Position numbers and translations under genes: made by a program. Shown one piece after another: positions 7,507 to 16,881 of a stretch of 64,000 nucleotides of DNA. The stretch covers positions 1 through 64,000 of the forward strand of contig CAVTWS010000006.1 in NCBI GenBank assembly GCA_963738445.1, in the 5' to 3' direction. How positions within the stretch are numbered: position 1 is the stretch's first letter; each line of letters opens with the position of its first letter. The stretch is from CAVTWS01 sp963738445 (GTDB lineage Bacteria > Actinomycetota > Acidimicrobiia > Acidimicrobiales > SHLQ01). The notes below the pieces were generated by a model, which was not told the origin of the DNA, ran no database searches, and was given only the letters and a program-made list of their open reading frames with translations.

Positions 7507-10229
7507 GTCGCCACCTCCGCGTGCGTCGTGCCGAGGTACGCCGCCGCGACCGCTCTGTCGGACTTGATCGCCGCCGGAGCACCGTGGGCGATGATCGTGC
7601 CGAAGTCGAGCACATGGATCGTGTCGCACAGGCTGAGCACGAGGTGCATGTCATGGTCGATCAAGACGATCGTCACCCCGGCGTCTCGTATCCGTCGGAG
7701 CTGCACGCCCAACCACTGGCTCTCCCGGGAGTCGAGGCCACCCGCCGGCTCGTCGAGAAGCAGGACATCGGGATTGCCGATGAGCGCACGGGCGATGGCG
7801 ACGAGCTGCCGCCTGCCTTGTGACAGCTCGCCGACAGGCCGCGCCGCCACCGTGCTCAGACCGAGCAGGTCGAGCGTTTCCTCGACCCCTCTCGGCTCCC
7901 GATGATGGGCCGCGGCCGTCCCGACGATGACGTTCTCGGTGACGCTGAGGTCCTCGTACAACTGCGTCTGCTGAAAGGTGCGCCCCAACCCGGCGCGGAC
8001 ACGGTGGTGCGGCGACAAGCCGCTCAAGTCGCGACCTTCGAGGGTGACCGTGCCGCGGCATGGTGTGAAACCGCTGAGCGCGTCGAGCAGGGTCGTTTTC
8101 CCGGCGCCGTTCGGTCCGATGAGCCCGACGATCGTTCCGCGCGCGGCGTCGAGGTCGACACCGTCAACGGCCACGACGCCGCCGTAGGCCACGCGCAGGC
8201 CTCGGACGCTCAAGATGATGTCACCGCCGGCAACCGGCTCCATGGGCAGGAGGTGCGCTTCGTCCATCCCGTGAGGTTCAACGTCGGCCTGAGCGCGGTG
8301 AGCCCGGCGCGCCGCCCGCTTGGCGTGGAAGGGTCCGACCACCCCCTCGGGGTTGAGCACGATGGTGAGAATCAACCCGATGCCGCTGACGACTGCGTAC
8401 CAGCGACCGAAATCGGGCAGGGGGAGGAGATCGAGCGCTTTGACGTTGAGGCCGCCGGCGGCCAGGAACCCCGCCACCAGCCCGCCCGACACGCTCGTGA
8501 CCCCGCCGATGTAGGCGGTTGCGAACAGCCCGAGACCGACGAAGACGGTGAAGGCGTCGAAGGTGACGTTCCCCTGGAAGTACGCGATGAGCGAGCCGCC
8601 CAGACCGGCGATGAACGAGCCGATGACGAACGAGATCAGCTTCACCCGCACCACGTCGATGCCGGCTCCAGCCGCCGAACGCTCGTTGGCCCGCACCGCG
8701 AGCATCTCCGAGCCGAGCCTGCTCCGCCGAAGGTACGCCACCCCGACGGCGACACCGACGAGGACCACGAGCACCATCAGCCCGAACTCCACGCGGGGAA
8801 AGTCGGTACCGACCTGGGCCCGCAGGTCGATGCCGAACAGCGACGGGCCCTCGACGTTCTTGCCGCTCGTACCCACGTACTCCGAGTTGCGGAACCACAC
8901 CGCCTCGATCGCCACTCCCATCGACAGCGTCACGACCGCAACCGACAATCCCCGGATCCGCAGGGCGGGCAGGAGGATCACGACGCCGACCACGGTCGCG
9001 CCCAACGCGGAGAGGAGGGGGGCGATGGGAAACGGTATGTCGAGGTCGGTCGTGAGCGGCCCGAGGATGAAACCCGACACCCCAGCGAGGGCCATCTGGG
9101 CCAGCGAGATCTGCCCGGCGTACCCGGCCACCACCACCAGGGACAGCGACACGATCGCCAGGATCATGCTGGTGATCAACGCTGATCTCCACTCTCCGGA
9201 GAGGAGGAGCATCGACGCCACCCCAGCCGCCGTTCCGATCGCCGCGGTACGACCGACGGACTGGGGCCGCGGTGCCCGGCCGAGCGACTGCAGGATCACG
9301 ACCCCGCGACTCGGCAACGGCTTGGCTCGAACCACCAGCACGATGAGAATCAGCACGAGCGGCACGAGCTCGGCGAGTCCGGCCGAGGGCAACCACGTGT
9401 GCTGGCCCCGGAGATAGGTCATCTCCGACTGCAACATCCCTATCACCAGGCCGCCGATCACGGCGCTGACGATGTACTGGAACTGGCCGAGCACCGCCGC
9501 CGCCAGCGCGGGAACGATGAAGAAGGTGTACCCGAACGGTGTCGGCGGAACGATCGGCGCGATCAGGACACCTGAGATCCCGGCGATGGCCGCGCTGATC
9601 ATCGAGTTCGCCGCCGCAATCCGATCGGGGACGATGCCGCTGACGAACGATCCCTTCTCGGTCTCAGCGACCGCCCGCGTGAGCAGGCCGAAGCGAGTGA
9701 AGCGGTACGCCGCGGCCAGCAGGATCGTGATGGCGAGGATCGTGAGGGCGAAGTACACCCGATCCTGGGTGATCCGCACGTCCCCCAGCGTCCACGTGCC
9801 GCTCGGCAGGATCGGACCCGTCCGAACCCCAGTCGGGCCCACTCGTATCTGGAAGACGGCGGTGAGGACCAGCATCAGCCCGATCGACGCCACCGCCTTC
9901 GCCACCGGCGGCGCCGACCGGACCGGTCGGAACACGCACACGTGCAGCAGCAGCCCGGTGAGGGCGCAGACCGCGACGGCGATCAACGCTGCGGGCCAGA
10001 AGTGCAGCACGACCGGAAGCTCGATCGTGTCCGGAAGGAACGGTAGCGGCACCAACACCTCTCCCTGGCGGAGAAAGGCGTAGGTGTACGCACCGAGCAG
10101 TGCCATCGTGCCCGTGGCGAAATTGACGACGCCACTGCTCCGGTATGTCACCACCAGCGTCAAGGCGAGCGCGGCGTACACCGCTCCGTTGGCGAGGCCG
10201 AGCAACAGGAAGATCAGGTGCTGATCCAC
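7503..10229 (-). CDS. LivH-LivM-LivG triple fusion of a branched-chain-type ABC importer
   Basis: One uninterrupted 908-residue frame holds three proteins that are normally separate. Residues 1-300 are a LivH-type permease (GLANGAVYAALALTLV; NFATGTMALLGAY). Residues 325-635 are a LivM-type permease (GYAGQISLAQMALAGVSGF; RANERSAAGAGID; ending LNPEGVVGP). Residues 670-905 are a LivG ATPase with Walker A GPNGAGKT at 705-712, LSQGRRQ at 802-808 and Walker B VLLLDEPAGG at 822-831. The start is ATG 10229, 33 bases after the binding-protein gene. With LivF it could make a complete inner-membrane importer from only two membrane-associated polypeptides. The fusion is seen directly; the substrate is unknown. 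Confidence 0.93.
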   Translation of the reverse strand: MDQHLIFLLLGLANGAVYAALALTLVVTYRSSGVVNFATGTMALLGAYTYAFLRQGEVLVPLPFLPDTIELPVVLHFWPAALIAVAVCALTGLLLHVCVFRPVRSAPPVAKAVASIGLMLVLTAVFQIRVGPTGVRTGPILPSGTWTLGDVRITQDRVYFALTILAITILLAAAYRFTRFGLLTRAVAETEKGSFVSGIVPDRIAAANSMISAAIAGISGVLIAPIVPPTPFGYTFFIVPALAAAVLGQFQYIVSAVIGGLVIGMLQSEMTYLRGQHTWLPSAGLAELVPLVLILIVLVVRAKPLPSRGVVILQSLGRAPRPQSVGRTAAIGTAAGVASMLLLSGEWRSALITSMILAIVSLSLVVVAGYAGQISLAQMALAGVSGFILGPLTTDLDIPFPIAPLLSALGATVVGVVILLPALRIRGLSVAVVTLSMGVAIEAVWFRNSEYVGTSGKNVEGPSLFGIDLRAQVGTDFPRVEFGLMVLVVLVGVAVGVAYLRRSRLGSEMLAVRANERSAAGAGIDVVRVKLISFVIGSFIAGLGGSLIAYFQGNVTFDAFTVFVGLGLFATAYIGGVTSVSGGLVAGFLAAGGLNVKALDLLPLPDFGRWYAVVSGIGLILTIVLNPEGVVGPFHAKRAARRAHRAQADVEPHGMDEAHLLPMEPVAGGDIILSVRGLRVAYGGVVAVDGVDLDAARGTIVGLIGPNGAGKTTLLDALSGFTPCRGTVTLEGRDLSGLSPHHRVRAGLGRTFQQTQLYEDLSVTENVIVGTAAAHHREPRGVEETLDLLGLSTVAARPVGELSQGRRQLVAIARALIGNPDVLLLDEPAGGLDSRESQWLGVQLRRIRDAGVTIVLIDHDMHLVLSLCDTIHVLDFGTIIAHGAPAAIKSDRAVAAAYLGTTHAEVAT

Positions 10230-10262
10230 ATCCGGTCCCCCGTCGCCTTGGTGTCGTGAGGC

Positions 10263-11586
10263 TCAGCCAAGGGCCAACACCTCGGCCGGGACGTCGACCA
10301 CGCCGAAGCCCTGCCGTTCGCCGTCGGCATCGTAGGTCCATTGCAGCACGCCCAGGCTGCACAGGCTCGGCGCCCACGCCACGGGTGCAGTGCCGCACTG
10401 GAACGTGATCCCGGCGCCGAGCGGCATGGGCACCTCGGGCATCGAATTCAAGGCGCTGGTGATCGTGGCGGCGTCGACCGCGTCGGTGGCGCCGGTGAGC
10501 GCCCGCACGAATCCCAGAACAGCGGAGAACGCCAACGCCTCGGTCGCCGGGTCCTCGATGTCGGTGTAGCGCTCCGCGATGGCGTTCAACAAGGCCACGT
10601 CGGGGTCGGCGGGGTCGTCGGTCCGCGAACCCTGGCCGACCAGGTTGTCCAAGCTGGTGAGAGCGTCGAGCACCGTCGGCGGCGGATCGCTCAGCATGAC
10701 GGTGCCCGTGAAGCCGAGTTGATTCAGGCCGTTGACGGCGCTGATGGTGAAGTCCTCGGTGCCGGCGATGGAGAAGAGACCCGCCCCGCCGCTGATGGCC
10801 TCTTGGATCTGCGGCGTCATGTCGGGCGTCGACGGCGAGATGGGCACGATCTGCAACTCGATGCCGAGACTCTCGTAGACCGGCGTGGCGATGGCCGTGA
10901 TCGGGCCGGTCGCCGCGGGTACGTCGATGAGGATGAAGCCGACCTTGTCGACCCCCTGCTCCTGCGCGACCAGCCCCGGCGTGGCGATGGCCGAGATCGG
11001 GTTGGCCATGACGAACGCCTCCGGAGCCCCGATCACGGCGGCCGACGTCACGGTGAAGTAGGGGATGCCCGATCCGTCCAGTCCGGCGAACAGGGTCGCG
11101 TCCTGCGCCGAGACGGGCACCACCAACGCGGTCAACCCCGGCAGTCGTGAGGTCGACCGCGCACTGGGTGGCTCCGGTGGGCGTGCTACCTGTCGAGCAG
11201 TGCTCGACTTCGATCACGTGGCCGTTGACGCCACCCAGGTACTCGTTGACGTACTGCACTGTCGCTTCGTACATCGCGATGGTGTCTTCGTCGGAGCCGA
11301 ACGAGGCGTCGGCGCCGTCGGTGACGAAGCCGATGGTGATCGGCGTGTCCGTCGCCGGGTTGGGTTCGCCCAGAGCGTCCTCGACCGGCGCGATCGTCGT
11401 GTCGGTCACCCCGGTGTCGGTCGACTCGGAACCCGAACCCGTCGTGGTGTCGGTCGCGCTCGGTTCTTCGTCGGTGGCTCCGGCCGACGTGTCGTCATCC
11501 TTGCTGCTGCATGACGTGACGCCGATCAGCGCCAGCAGGGCGAAAGCGGTCAGCGCAGTGTTGCGGCGACGGGTGCTGTTGGTCAT
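10263..11586 (-). CDS. ABC importer substrate-binding lipoprotein (frameshifted)
   Basis: This is a LivK/Peripla_BP_6-type binding protein of about 440 residues. The N-terminus has a lipoprotein signal (positively charged RRR, hydrophobic stretch, lipobox GVTSC with Cys26), then an acidic Ser/Thr/Asp-rich linker and TDTPITIGFVTDG. The frame breaks at about 11130, where one extra G lies in gcggtc; the protein continues as ALVVPVSAQDATLFAGLDGSGIPYF in the next frame to 10263. The total of 1324 bases is one more than a multiple of three, consistent with a single-base insertion. It is first in the importer operon, with the conserved 18-bp element 127 bases upstream. Confidence 0.85.
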
Positions 11587-11712
11587 TGTGTTCCCCTTCG
11601 AGCACGCGAAACGGGCGCGTTCTCACGTGGTTCGCGATCGATCACCGATCACGGCACGTCGGCCCCTTGCCGACGCACGCGACCGAGTAGCAAGCACACT
11701 GGTCGGCCGACG

Positions 11713-11730
11713 GATGCATGCTACACCCAT
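11713..11730 (-). promoter_or_regulatory. Conserved 18-bp upstream element, copy 1
   Basis: Read on the minus strand this is ATGGGTGTAGCATGCATC, close to the other two copies (consensus TTGRRTGTAKCATGCATC). It lies 127 bases before the binding-protein start and is the only conspicuous AT-richer stretch in this 175-base gap. A GCATGAT sits just upstream. A regulator-binding or promoter role is inferred from recurrence and placement. Confidence 0.5.
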
Positions 11731-11761
11731 TTGCATGATGGGACACAACTGGTGATCCGGC

Positions 11762-13333
11762 TCACCGCCCACCTTCCGTGACCTGGCGCGCGACCGCCTC
11801 GTCACGGAGCTTCACCTTGGCGATCTTCCCCAGCAGCCCTTCCGGTAGCTCGTCGATCACGTAGATCTCACGTGGCACCTTGAAGTCGGCCAGCTGACGA
11901 GCGCACGCCAGTGCGGCGGCGTCGCGAGCCGACGACTCGTCGATCGACGAATCGAGGGTGATGAACCCGACTGCCACTTCCTCCAGAAGCGGATCGGGGC
12001 GGCCGACGACCGCAGCGCTGGTCACCCCCGGAACTCCGAGAAGGACCCGCTCGATCTCTCCCGCGGCGACGTTCTCTCCCCCCACACGCAGCATGTCCTT
12101 CGCGCGCGAAACGAACTGCACAGCACCGCTCTGCAGCAGGCGCACGCGGTCGCCGGTGCGGAAGAAGCCGCGCTCGTCGAACGCGGCGTTCGTGGCGTCG
12201 GCGTCGTGCAGGTACTCGGCGAAGACAGACAGACCTCGTATACCACCGACGAGAAGGTCGCCATCGTCACCGGGCGCAGCGTCGAGACCGTCGTCACGCA
12301 CCACCCGGATCTGGTATTCGGGCGCGACCCGACCGATCGCGCCGGGATCGTCGGCGTAGTCCAGCGCGTTGATGATCACCTGGGTGACCGTCTCGGTCAT
12401 CCCCCAGCCGTTGAACAGCCGGATCCCGTACCGCTCCTCTATGGACGGGGTCTCCACCCCCATGGTCCAGGTTCGGTACTGGTGCTCGGGCACGTCTTGG
12501 GCCTTCAGCGTTGCCAACATGATCCCGAGCACGCTGGTGACCGTGCACCGGTGACGCAGCGACATCTCCCAGAAACGACTCGCCGAGAATTTCGGTTGCA
12601 GCACGACGGACCCGCCGACCCAGAAGGTCGACCAGAAGAGCCAGGTCAGGCCGAGGGTGTGGAAGAGCGGCGCGAAGATGAGGGTCACGTCGTCCTCGTC
12701 GAAGTCGCCGTGGGAAGCACCCACACGGCCGGCCCACAACATGTTGGCGTGGGTGAGGAGCACCGCCTTTGGCCGTGCCGTCGTACCGGATGTGAACTGC
12801 ACGCACAGAGGCAGACCGGGATCCGCCGGTCGAGAGCGCAGCGTCGCGGGATCGCCGTACAACGCCGGGCAGGTTCCTGTGGTATCGCCGACGGTCTCTG
12901 TCCATGTGAGCGGAGCGCCGCTCTCTTGGAGCCGCGGCACAAAGGACTCGCGCGTGATGGCTCCGACGGCACCGGTGATCTCGATGGCATGGCGCAGCTC
13001 GTCGGGCGCGTATCGGCTGTTCGTGTCGACCGCTACCGCCCCGAGGCGCGCGCACGCGAACCAGGAGAAGAGGAAGGCCGGCGAATTGTCGAGCAGAAGC
13101 AGGACCGCATCGCCCGGCCCCACACCGCGCGCCGACATGCCGGCCGCCATGCGGTCGACCTCAGCGCCGAACTCACGGTAGGTCCACACGCACGCCGGCT
13201 CACCGGCGCCGGGTTCCCAGATCAGGAGAGGCTTGTCACCGAGCCTGCCGATGCGTTGGGCCAACGCCGTGTTCACGTCCATCCCGGCGAAGGGATGAAC
13301 CGCTGGAAGCTGCACGTCCGTGGTGACTCTCAT
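11762..13333 (-). CDS. Acyl-CoA synthetase / AMP-dependent ligase
   Basis: A 523-residue adenylate-forming enzyme; ATG 13333 (MRVTTDVQLPAVHPFAG) is chosen as the start, since upstream codons have no ribosome-binding site. Motifs in order are the phosphate loop FTSGTTARPKAVLLTH, NGWGMTET (A5), FFRTGDRVRL (A7), RAKDMLRVGGENVAAGEIE (A8 hinge) and the catalytic lysine in LLGKIAKVKLR near the C-terminus. It activates a carboxylic acid to its CoA thioester in the cytoplasm. The divergent MarR gene is a candidate local regulator, an arrangement known for aromatic or hydroxycinnamate catabolism, though that substrate is inference. A copy of the 18-bp element lies about 95 bases upstream. Confidence 0.9.
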   Translation of the reverse strand: MRVTTDVQLPAVHPFAGMDVNTALAQRIGRLGDKPLLIWEPGAGEPACVWTYREFGAEVDRMAAGMSARGVGPGDAVLLLLDNSPAFLFSWFACARLGAVAVDTNSRYAPDELRHAIEITGAVGAITRESFVPRLQESGAPLTWTETVGDTTGTCPALYGDPATLRSRPADPGLPLCVQFTSGTTARPKAVLLTHANMLWAGRVGASHGDFDEDDVTLIFAPLFHTLGLTWLFWSTFWVGGSVVLQPKFSASRFWEMSLRHRCTVTSVLGIMLATLKAQDVPEHQYRTWTMGVETPSIEERYGIRLFNGWGMTETVTQVIINALDYADDPGAIGRVAPEYQIRVVRDDGLDAAPGDDGDLLVGGIRGLSVFAEYLHDADATNAAFDERGFFRTGDRVRLLQSGAVQFVSRAKDMLRVGGENVAAGEIERVLLGVPGVTSAAVVGRPDPLLEEVAVGFITLDSSIDESSARDAAALACARQLADFKVPREIYVIDELPEGLLGKIAKVKLRDEAVARQVTEGGR

Positions 13334-13427
13334 CGGTGTCGGACCTTCTCCCCCATGGGAACCTTGGATCATCGAGCCGTGGCGTCCGGGCCAGCACGTT
13401 TGGCCGTTCGAAGACAACCGCGACTTC

Positions 13428-13445
13428 GATGCATGATACACTCAA
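13428..13445 (-). promoter_or_regulatory. Conserved 18-bp upstream element, copy 2
   Basis: Minus-strand reading is TTGAGTGTATCATGCATC. It is in the 184-base gap between the divergent CoA ligase and MarR genes, about 95 bases from the ligase start and 73 from the MarR start, so it could control both. The TATCAT core resembles a -10 hexamer, but no convincing -35 is paired with it. Confidence 0.5.
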
Positions 13446-13517
13446 CCGTATACGCGACGCACCGTGCGCCTATGACTCCCGCTTCGACCACCACCGACGA
13501 GCGCGAAGAGACCTGCC

Positions 13518-14033
13518 ATGACGAGCCGCAAGCGCACCGACCCGACCATCGAGCAGATCGCGGCGTTCATCCAGGCCATCTCCCGCCTCACCCTGAGCGA
13601 CCGGGTGCAGCAGCGTTTCGCCGGCACGACCCGTCTCGTGAGCCCGTCGGAGTTGTCGGCGCTGCGTGCGCTGGAGCGCCACACAACGCTCACCTATCGC
13701 GATCTCGCCGGGCGCATGAACCTCGATCCCACCACCGTCAGCCGTCTGGCCAGCCACCTCCTCGACCTCGGCTTGGTGAGCCGTGAGACCGACGAAGCCG
13801 ACAAGCGTCGGGTGTGGCTTACGCTCACGTCGGCGGGCACCAAGGTGCTCGGCGAGGTGGAGGACGTCTACCTCGAGTACTACGAGGTCGCGATCGACGG
13901 TTGGACCCGCGACGAGCGGGCGGCGGCGCGCGCGGTGCTCGCCAAGCTCCGCGACTCCCTTCTCAACCTCGAGTTCGACGACGACGGACGAGCCACCGCC
14001 GTGGCGCGACCGCCGAGGGACAAGACCGCCTGA
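13518..14033 (+). CDS. MarR family transcriptional regulator
   Basis: A 171-residue protein with the winged-helix signature of MarR repressors: LVSPSELSALRALERH, then the recognition helix in LTYRDLAGRMNLDPTTVSRLASHLLDLGLVSRETDEADKRRVWLTLTSAG, where D-K-R-R-V is the wing. It is divergent from the acyl-CoA ligase and upstream of SDR, Rieske oxygenase and SGNH genes in the same direction. MarR proteins in such positions usually bind the divergent gap and are released by an acyl-CoA or phenolic ligand. The 18-bp element in that gap is a candidate operator, not proven. Confidence 0.9.
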   Translation: MTSRKRTDPTIEQIAAFIQAISRLTLSDRVQQRFAGTTRLVSPSELSALRALERHTTLTYRDLAGRMNLDPTTVSRLASHLLDLGLVSRETDEADKRRVWLTLTSAGTKVLGEVEDVYLEYYEVAIDGWTRDERAAARAVLAKLRDSLLNLEFDDDGRATAVARPPRDKTA

Positions 14034-14078
14034 CCGGCATTGCCCAACGAGAAGATGCCCACCTGGAAAGAGGAGCAG

Positions 14079-14942
14079 ATGACTGTCGAACACGCGACCG
14101 CCGGTACCGATGCCACGACGAGTCCTACCGCCCTGGTGACCGGGGCGAGTCGGGGCATCGGTCGCGCCACCGCGATCGCCCTCGCCGAGCGAGGCTACGA
14201 CGTCGCCATCACCGCCCGCACCGTGCGGGAAGGCGATCCGAGTGCCCGTACCGCTGACCCCGCGGTCGTGTTGCCGGGCAGCCTCGAATCGACGGCCGCC
14301 GAGATCGAGGCTCGCGGTCGGCGAGCGGTACAGGTCCCGCTCGACCTGCTCGATCGCGACGCGCTCGTGCCCGCCGTCGATGCAGCCATCGCCGGACTCG
14401 GACACCTCGATGTAGTCGTCAACAACGCGATCTACGTGTCCGACGGCGGCCACCTTCCGTTCCTCGACTGCGACCCCGACGACATCGTCAAACGGGTCTG
14501 GGGCGATCTGACCGCCCAGTTGCTCCTGCTGCACCGCACGGTCGGCCACATGGTCGAAAGAGGCGGCGGCACGGTGGTGAACATCGGTGCCGGCTCGGGC
14601 AAGTACCAGCTTCGTCGCCCCATCGGCAAGGGTGGTGCCGCTCTCACCTACGTCGCGGCCAAGGCCGGCTTCCACCGCGTCGCGGACCGGCTGGCCAACG
14701 AGTACGGCACCGCCGGGATCCGGGCCTACACGGTCGACCCTGGGTACGTCGTGACCGAGCGGGTCCAACTCGTGAGCGCCCTTTCCGCAGTCAGCACCCG
14801 CGGCGGCGTCGACCCCGAGCCCATCGGTGCGGCCATCGCCTGGCTGATCACCGACGGAGTCGATCAGTTCGAGAACGGCACGTACCACGAGGCGCAAGAC
14901 ATCGCCCGACAACTGGGACTCCTGCCACCGACGGAGGAGTAA
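14079..14942 (+). CDS. Short-chain dehydrogenase/reductase
   Basis: A 287-residue SDR starting at ATG 14079 right after AGAGGAG; an earlier in-frame start at 14040 would add 13 residues. The cofactor motif TGASRGIGRATAIALAERG, NNAIY at the active-site strand, Ser in IGAGSGKY and YVAAK (catalytic Tyr and Lys) are intact. The enzyme oxidises or reduces an alcohol/ketone pair with NAD(P). It lies between MarR and the Rieske oxygenase, with 5 bases to the latter. A role as dihydrodiol or alcohol dehydrogenase acting after the oxygenase is a reasonable inference. Confidence 0.9.
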   Translation: MTVEHATAGTDATTSPTALVTGASRGIGRATAIALAERGYDVAITARTVREGDPSARTADPAVVLPGSLESTAAEIEARGRRAVQVPLDLLDRDALVPAVDAAIAGLGHLDVVVNNAIYVSDGGHLPFLDCDPDDIVKRVWGDLTAQLLLLHRTVGHMVERGGGTVVNIGAGSGKYQLRRPIGKGGAALTYVAAKAGFHRVADRLANEYGTAGIRAYTVDPGYVVTERVQLVSALSAVSTRGGVDPEPIGAAIAWLITDGVDQFENGTYHEAQDIARQLGLLPPTEE

Positions 14943-14947
14943 CCGCC

Positions 14948-16141
14948 ATGAAGACCGATCCCACGGAGCCGTCGGCGCACGAGGCTGCCCGCACGCGGAC
15001 ACCACGAGATCTCCTGGTGGGGGCGAGAGTGCCGGTTCCGGTTCTGGAGCTCACCCCGCGGGTGCACGCCGCGGTCCTCGCCGGCGTCGGCGACCTGGCA
15101 CCGACCTCCATGCGCATCCCGAACGAGCACTACACCGACCCGGTGATCGCGGCGCTGGAGCGTCAACGAAGCTTCGGCGCGCCGCTCCTGATCGCGCCGA
15201 GTGCGATCGTGCCGTCTTCTGGCGACTACGTGACGATGGATCTGCTCGGCTCACCGATCATCGTGACTCGGGGCACCGACGGTGGGGCGCGTGTCCTGCT
15301 GAACGCCTGCCGGCACCGCGGTGCGAAGGTCGTGGCGGGCGACGGCTGCTCGCGGCGGCTCACCTGCCCGTATCACAATTGGGTCTACGACACCGAGGGC
15401 CGGCTGGTGGGCATCCCCGACCGCGAGAGCGTCGGCGATCTCGAGATCGGAACACTCAGCCTGGTCGAGCTCCCGAGCGAGGAGCGACACGGCTTCGTGT
15501 GGGCGATGCGCGATCCTGGAGGAGTCCTCGATCTCGACTCCCACCTCGGGCCGCTCGACGCCGAGCTGGCGGCTTGGGAGTGTGGCTACGAGGTCGCGGC
15601 ACGGATGGATGTGCCATTGGCATCCAACTGGAAGTGCGCCATGGAGGCCTTCCAGGAGACCTACCACTTTCCCTACGTCCATGCCCGCTCGATGCCCGGC
15701 CACGGCACGGTCGCGAACATCGTGACCTTCGACCAGTTCGGTCGACACCACCGTCTCGGCGTCCCGCTCGTCTCGATGGGACGCGAACCCGATCCGCGAC
15801 CGGGCGAGAACCTCACGTGCATCTACTACATCTATCCGTGCACGGTGCTGTCATCGTCGCCGCTGGGTGGCGAACTCCTCCAATTCTACCCTGGACCCAC
15901 ACCGGCGAGCAGCACCATCCGCCACACGGTGTTGTCCAGGTTCCCGATGGCCGACGACGCGATCGCCGCCGTGTTCGAGATGTACGTCCCGAAGATCCAG
16001 GAAGTCGTGCTCGACGAGGACGCCGTCGTGATCCAGTCGTCGGGCGAAGCTCTGGCCGCCGGACTCACCGATGTGGTCCTCGGCCGCAACGAGATCGGCT
16101 GCCAGGCCGCGCATCGCGAGATCATGGCCGACCTCACCTGA
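14948..16141 (+). CDS. Rieske non-heme iron oxygenase, alpha subunit type
   Basis: A 397-residue protein. The Rieske [2Fe-2S] ligands are Cys121-x-His123 and Cys140-x2-His143 (CRHRGAK ... CPYHNWVYD). The catalytic domain has NWKCAMEAFQETYHFPYVH, with the mononuclear iron histidines near residues 240 and 245 and a later Asp-rich helix (LDEDAVVIQ) for the third ligand. Such enzymes hydroxylate or demethylate aromatic or terpenoid substrates using a separate reductase. No ferredoxin or reductase gene is nearby, so electrons must come from elsewhere. Its TGA overlaps the next ATG by one base, implying coupled translation. Confidence 0.9.
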   Translation: MKTDPTEPSAHEAARTRTPRDLLVGARVPVPVLELTPRVHAAVLAGVGDLAPTSMRIPNEHYTDPVIAALERQRSFGAPLLIAPSAIVPSSGDYVTMDLLGSPIIVTRGTDGGARVLLNACRHRGAKVVAGDGCSRRLTCPYHNWVYDTEGRLVGIPDRESVGDLEIGTLSLVELPSEERHGFVWAMRDPGGVLDLDSHLGPLDAELAAWECGYEVAARMDVPLASNWKCAMEAFQETYHFPYVHARSMPGHGTVANIVTFDQFGRHHRLGVPLVSMGREPDPRPGENLTCIYYIYPCTVLSSSPLGGELLQFYPGPTPASSTIRHTVLSRFPMADDAIAAVFEMYVPKIQEVVLDEDAVVIQSSGEALAAGLTDVVLGRNEIGCQAAHREIMADLT

Positions 16142-16877
16142 TGAACGACGGGTCGTCGGAGGCGTCGTTGCCCGGGAGCAGCGTACGATCGTCGTCCCGG
16201 TCCCCCAAGCTCCGCCCTTGGCACAACATGCAGGCCGTCGTTGCCCCTCTTGTGCGGCCGATCATCCGGCGCGGGATCGCGGCGCAGCTGTCCCAGTTCG
16301 AACGCCTTCCGATCCCGTCGGGGCGCGTCGTGTTCCTGGGCGACAGCATCACCGACTACGGGGCTTGGGGCGAGTGGTTCCCCGAGCTCCCGACGCTGAA
16401 TCGCGGCATCAGCGGCGACACGGTCGCGGGCGTGCGGGCTCGTCTGAGCTCAGCCCTACGCGAGCCCTTGGCGTGTCGCTCCTGATCGGCACCAACGATC
16501 TGGGCGGCATGGGTCGATCCCGAGCGATCGACCAGATCGCATCGCAGACGGATGAACTCGTCCGCGCCATCCGGCGGGCGGCACCAGAAGCGCTGCTCGT
16601 GGTGAACAGCGTGATGCCGAGAACCCGGCCCATGGCGCCGACCATCAGCGCGCTGAACGAGCACTACGCACGAACTGCCGCGTCCACCGACAGTGTCTAC
16701 CTCGACCTCTGGCCCGCACTCGCCGCCCCCGACGGATCGTTGCGCGACGAGCTCACCGAGGACCGTCTCCACCTCAACGGCGCGGGATACGAGGCCTGGG
16801 TGTCCGTGCTCCGAACGGTGTTCGACACCCACATCCCCTTGTCGCCGCCCGACACCGACCGGGAGCCCGATCAGTAG
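16141..16877 (+). CDS. SGNH/GDSL-type hydrolase (frameshifted)
   Basis: Block I FLGDSITDYGAWGEWFP (nucleophile Ser) and GISGDTV (oxyanion Gly) are in the first frame; block III GTNDL and the catalytic DRLHLNGAGYEAW (Asp-x-x-His) are in the next. The break is near 16470, consistent with one lost base (737 bases; 738 would be 246 codons). All catalytic blocks survive, so an assembly error is likelier than loss. The family hydrolyses esters, often deacetylating sugars or polysaccharides, which would fit the glycosidases that follow. Start ATG 16141 overlaps the Rieske stop. It converges with GH3 after 4 bases. Confidence 0.82.
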
Positions 16878-16881
16878 TTCG

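Noticed and set aside
13440..13470. MarR promoter with TTCGAT and GTATAC spaced 17
   Set aside because: Both hexamers match the consensus weakly, and the region is short enough for a chance match.
13470..15005. 511-codon minus-strand frame
   Set aside because: It is antisense to MarR and the SDR, both of which have full family motifs and ribosome-binding sites.
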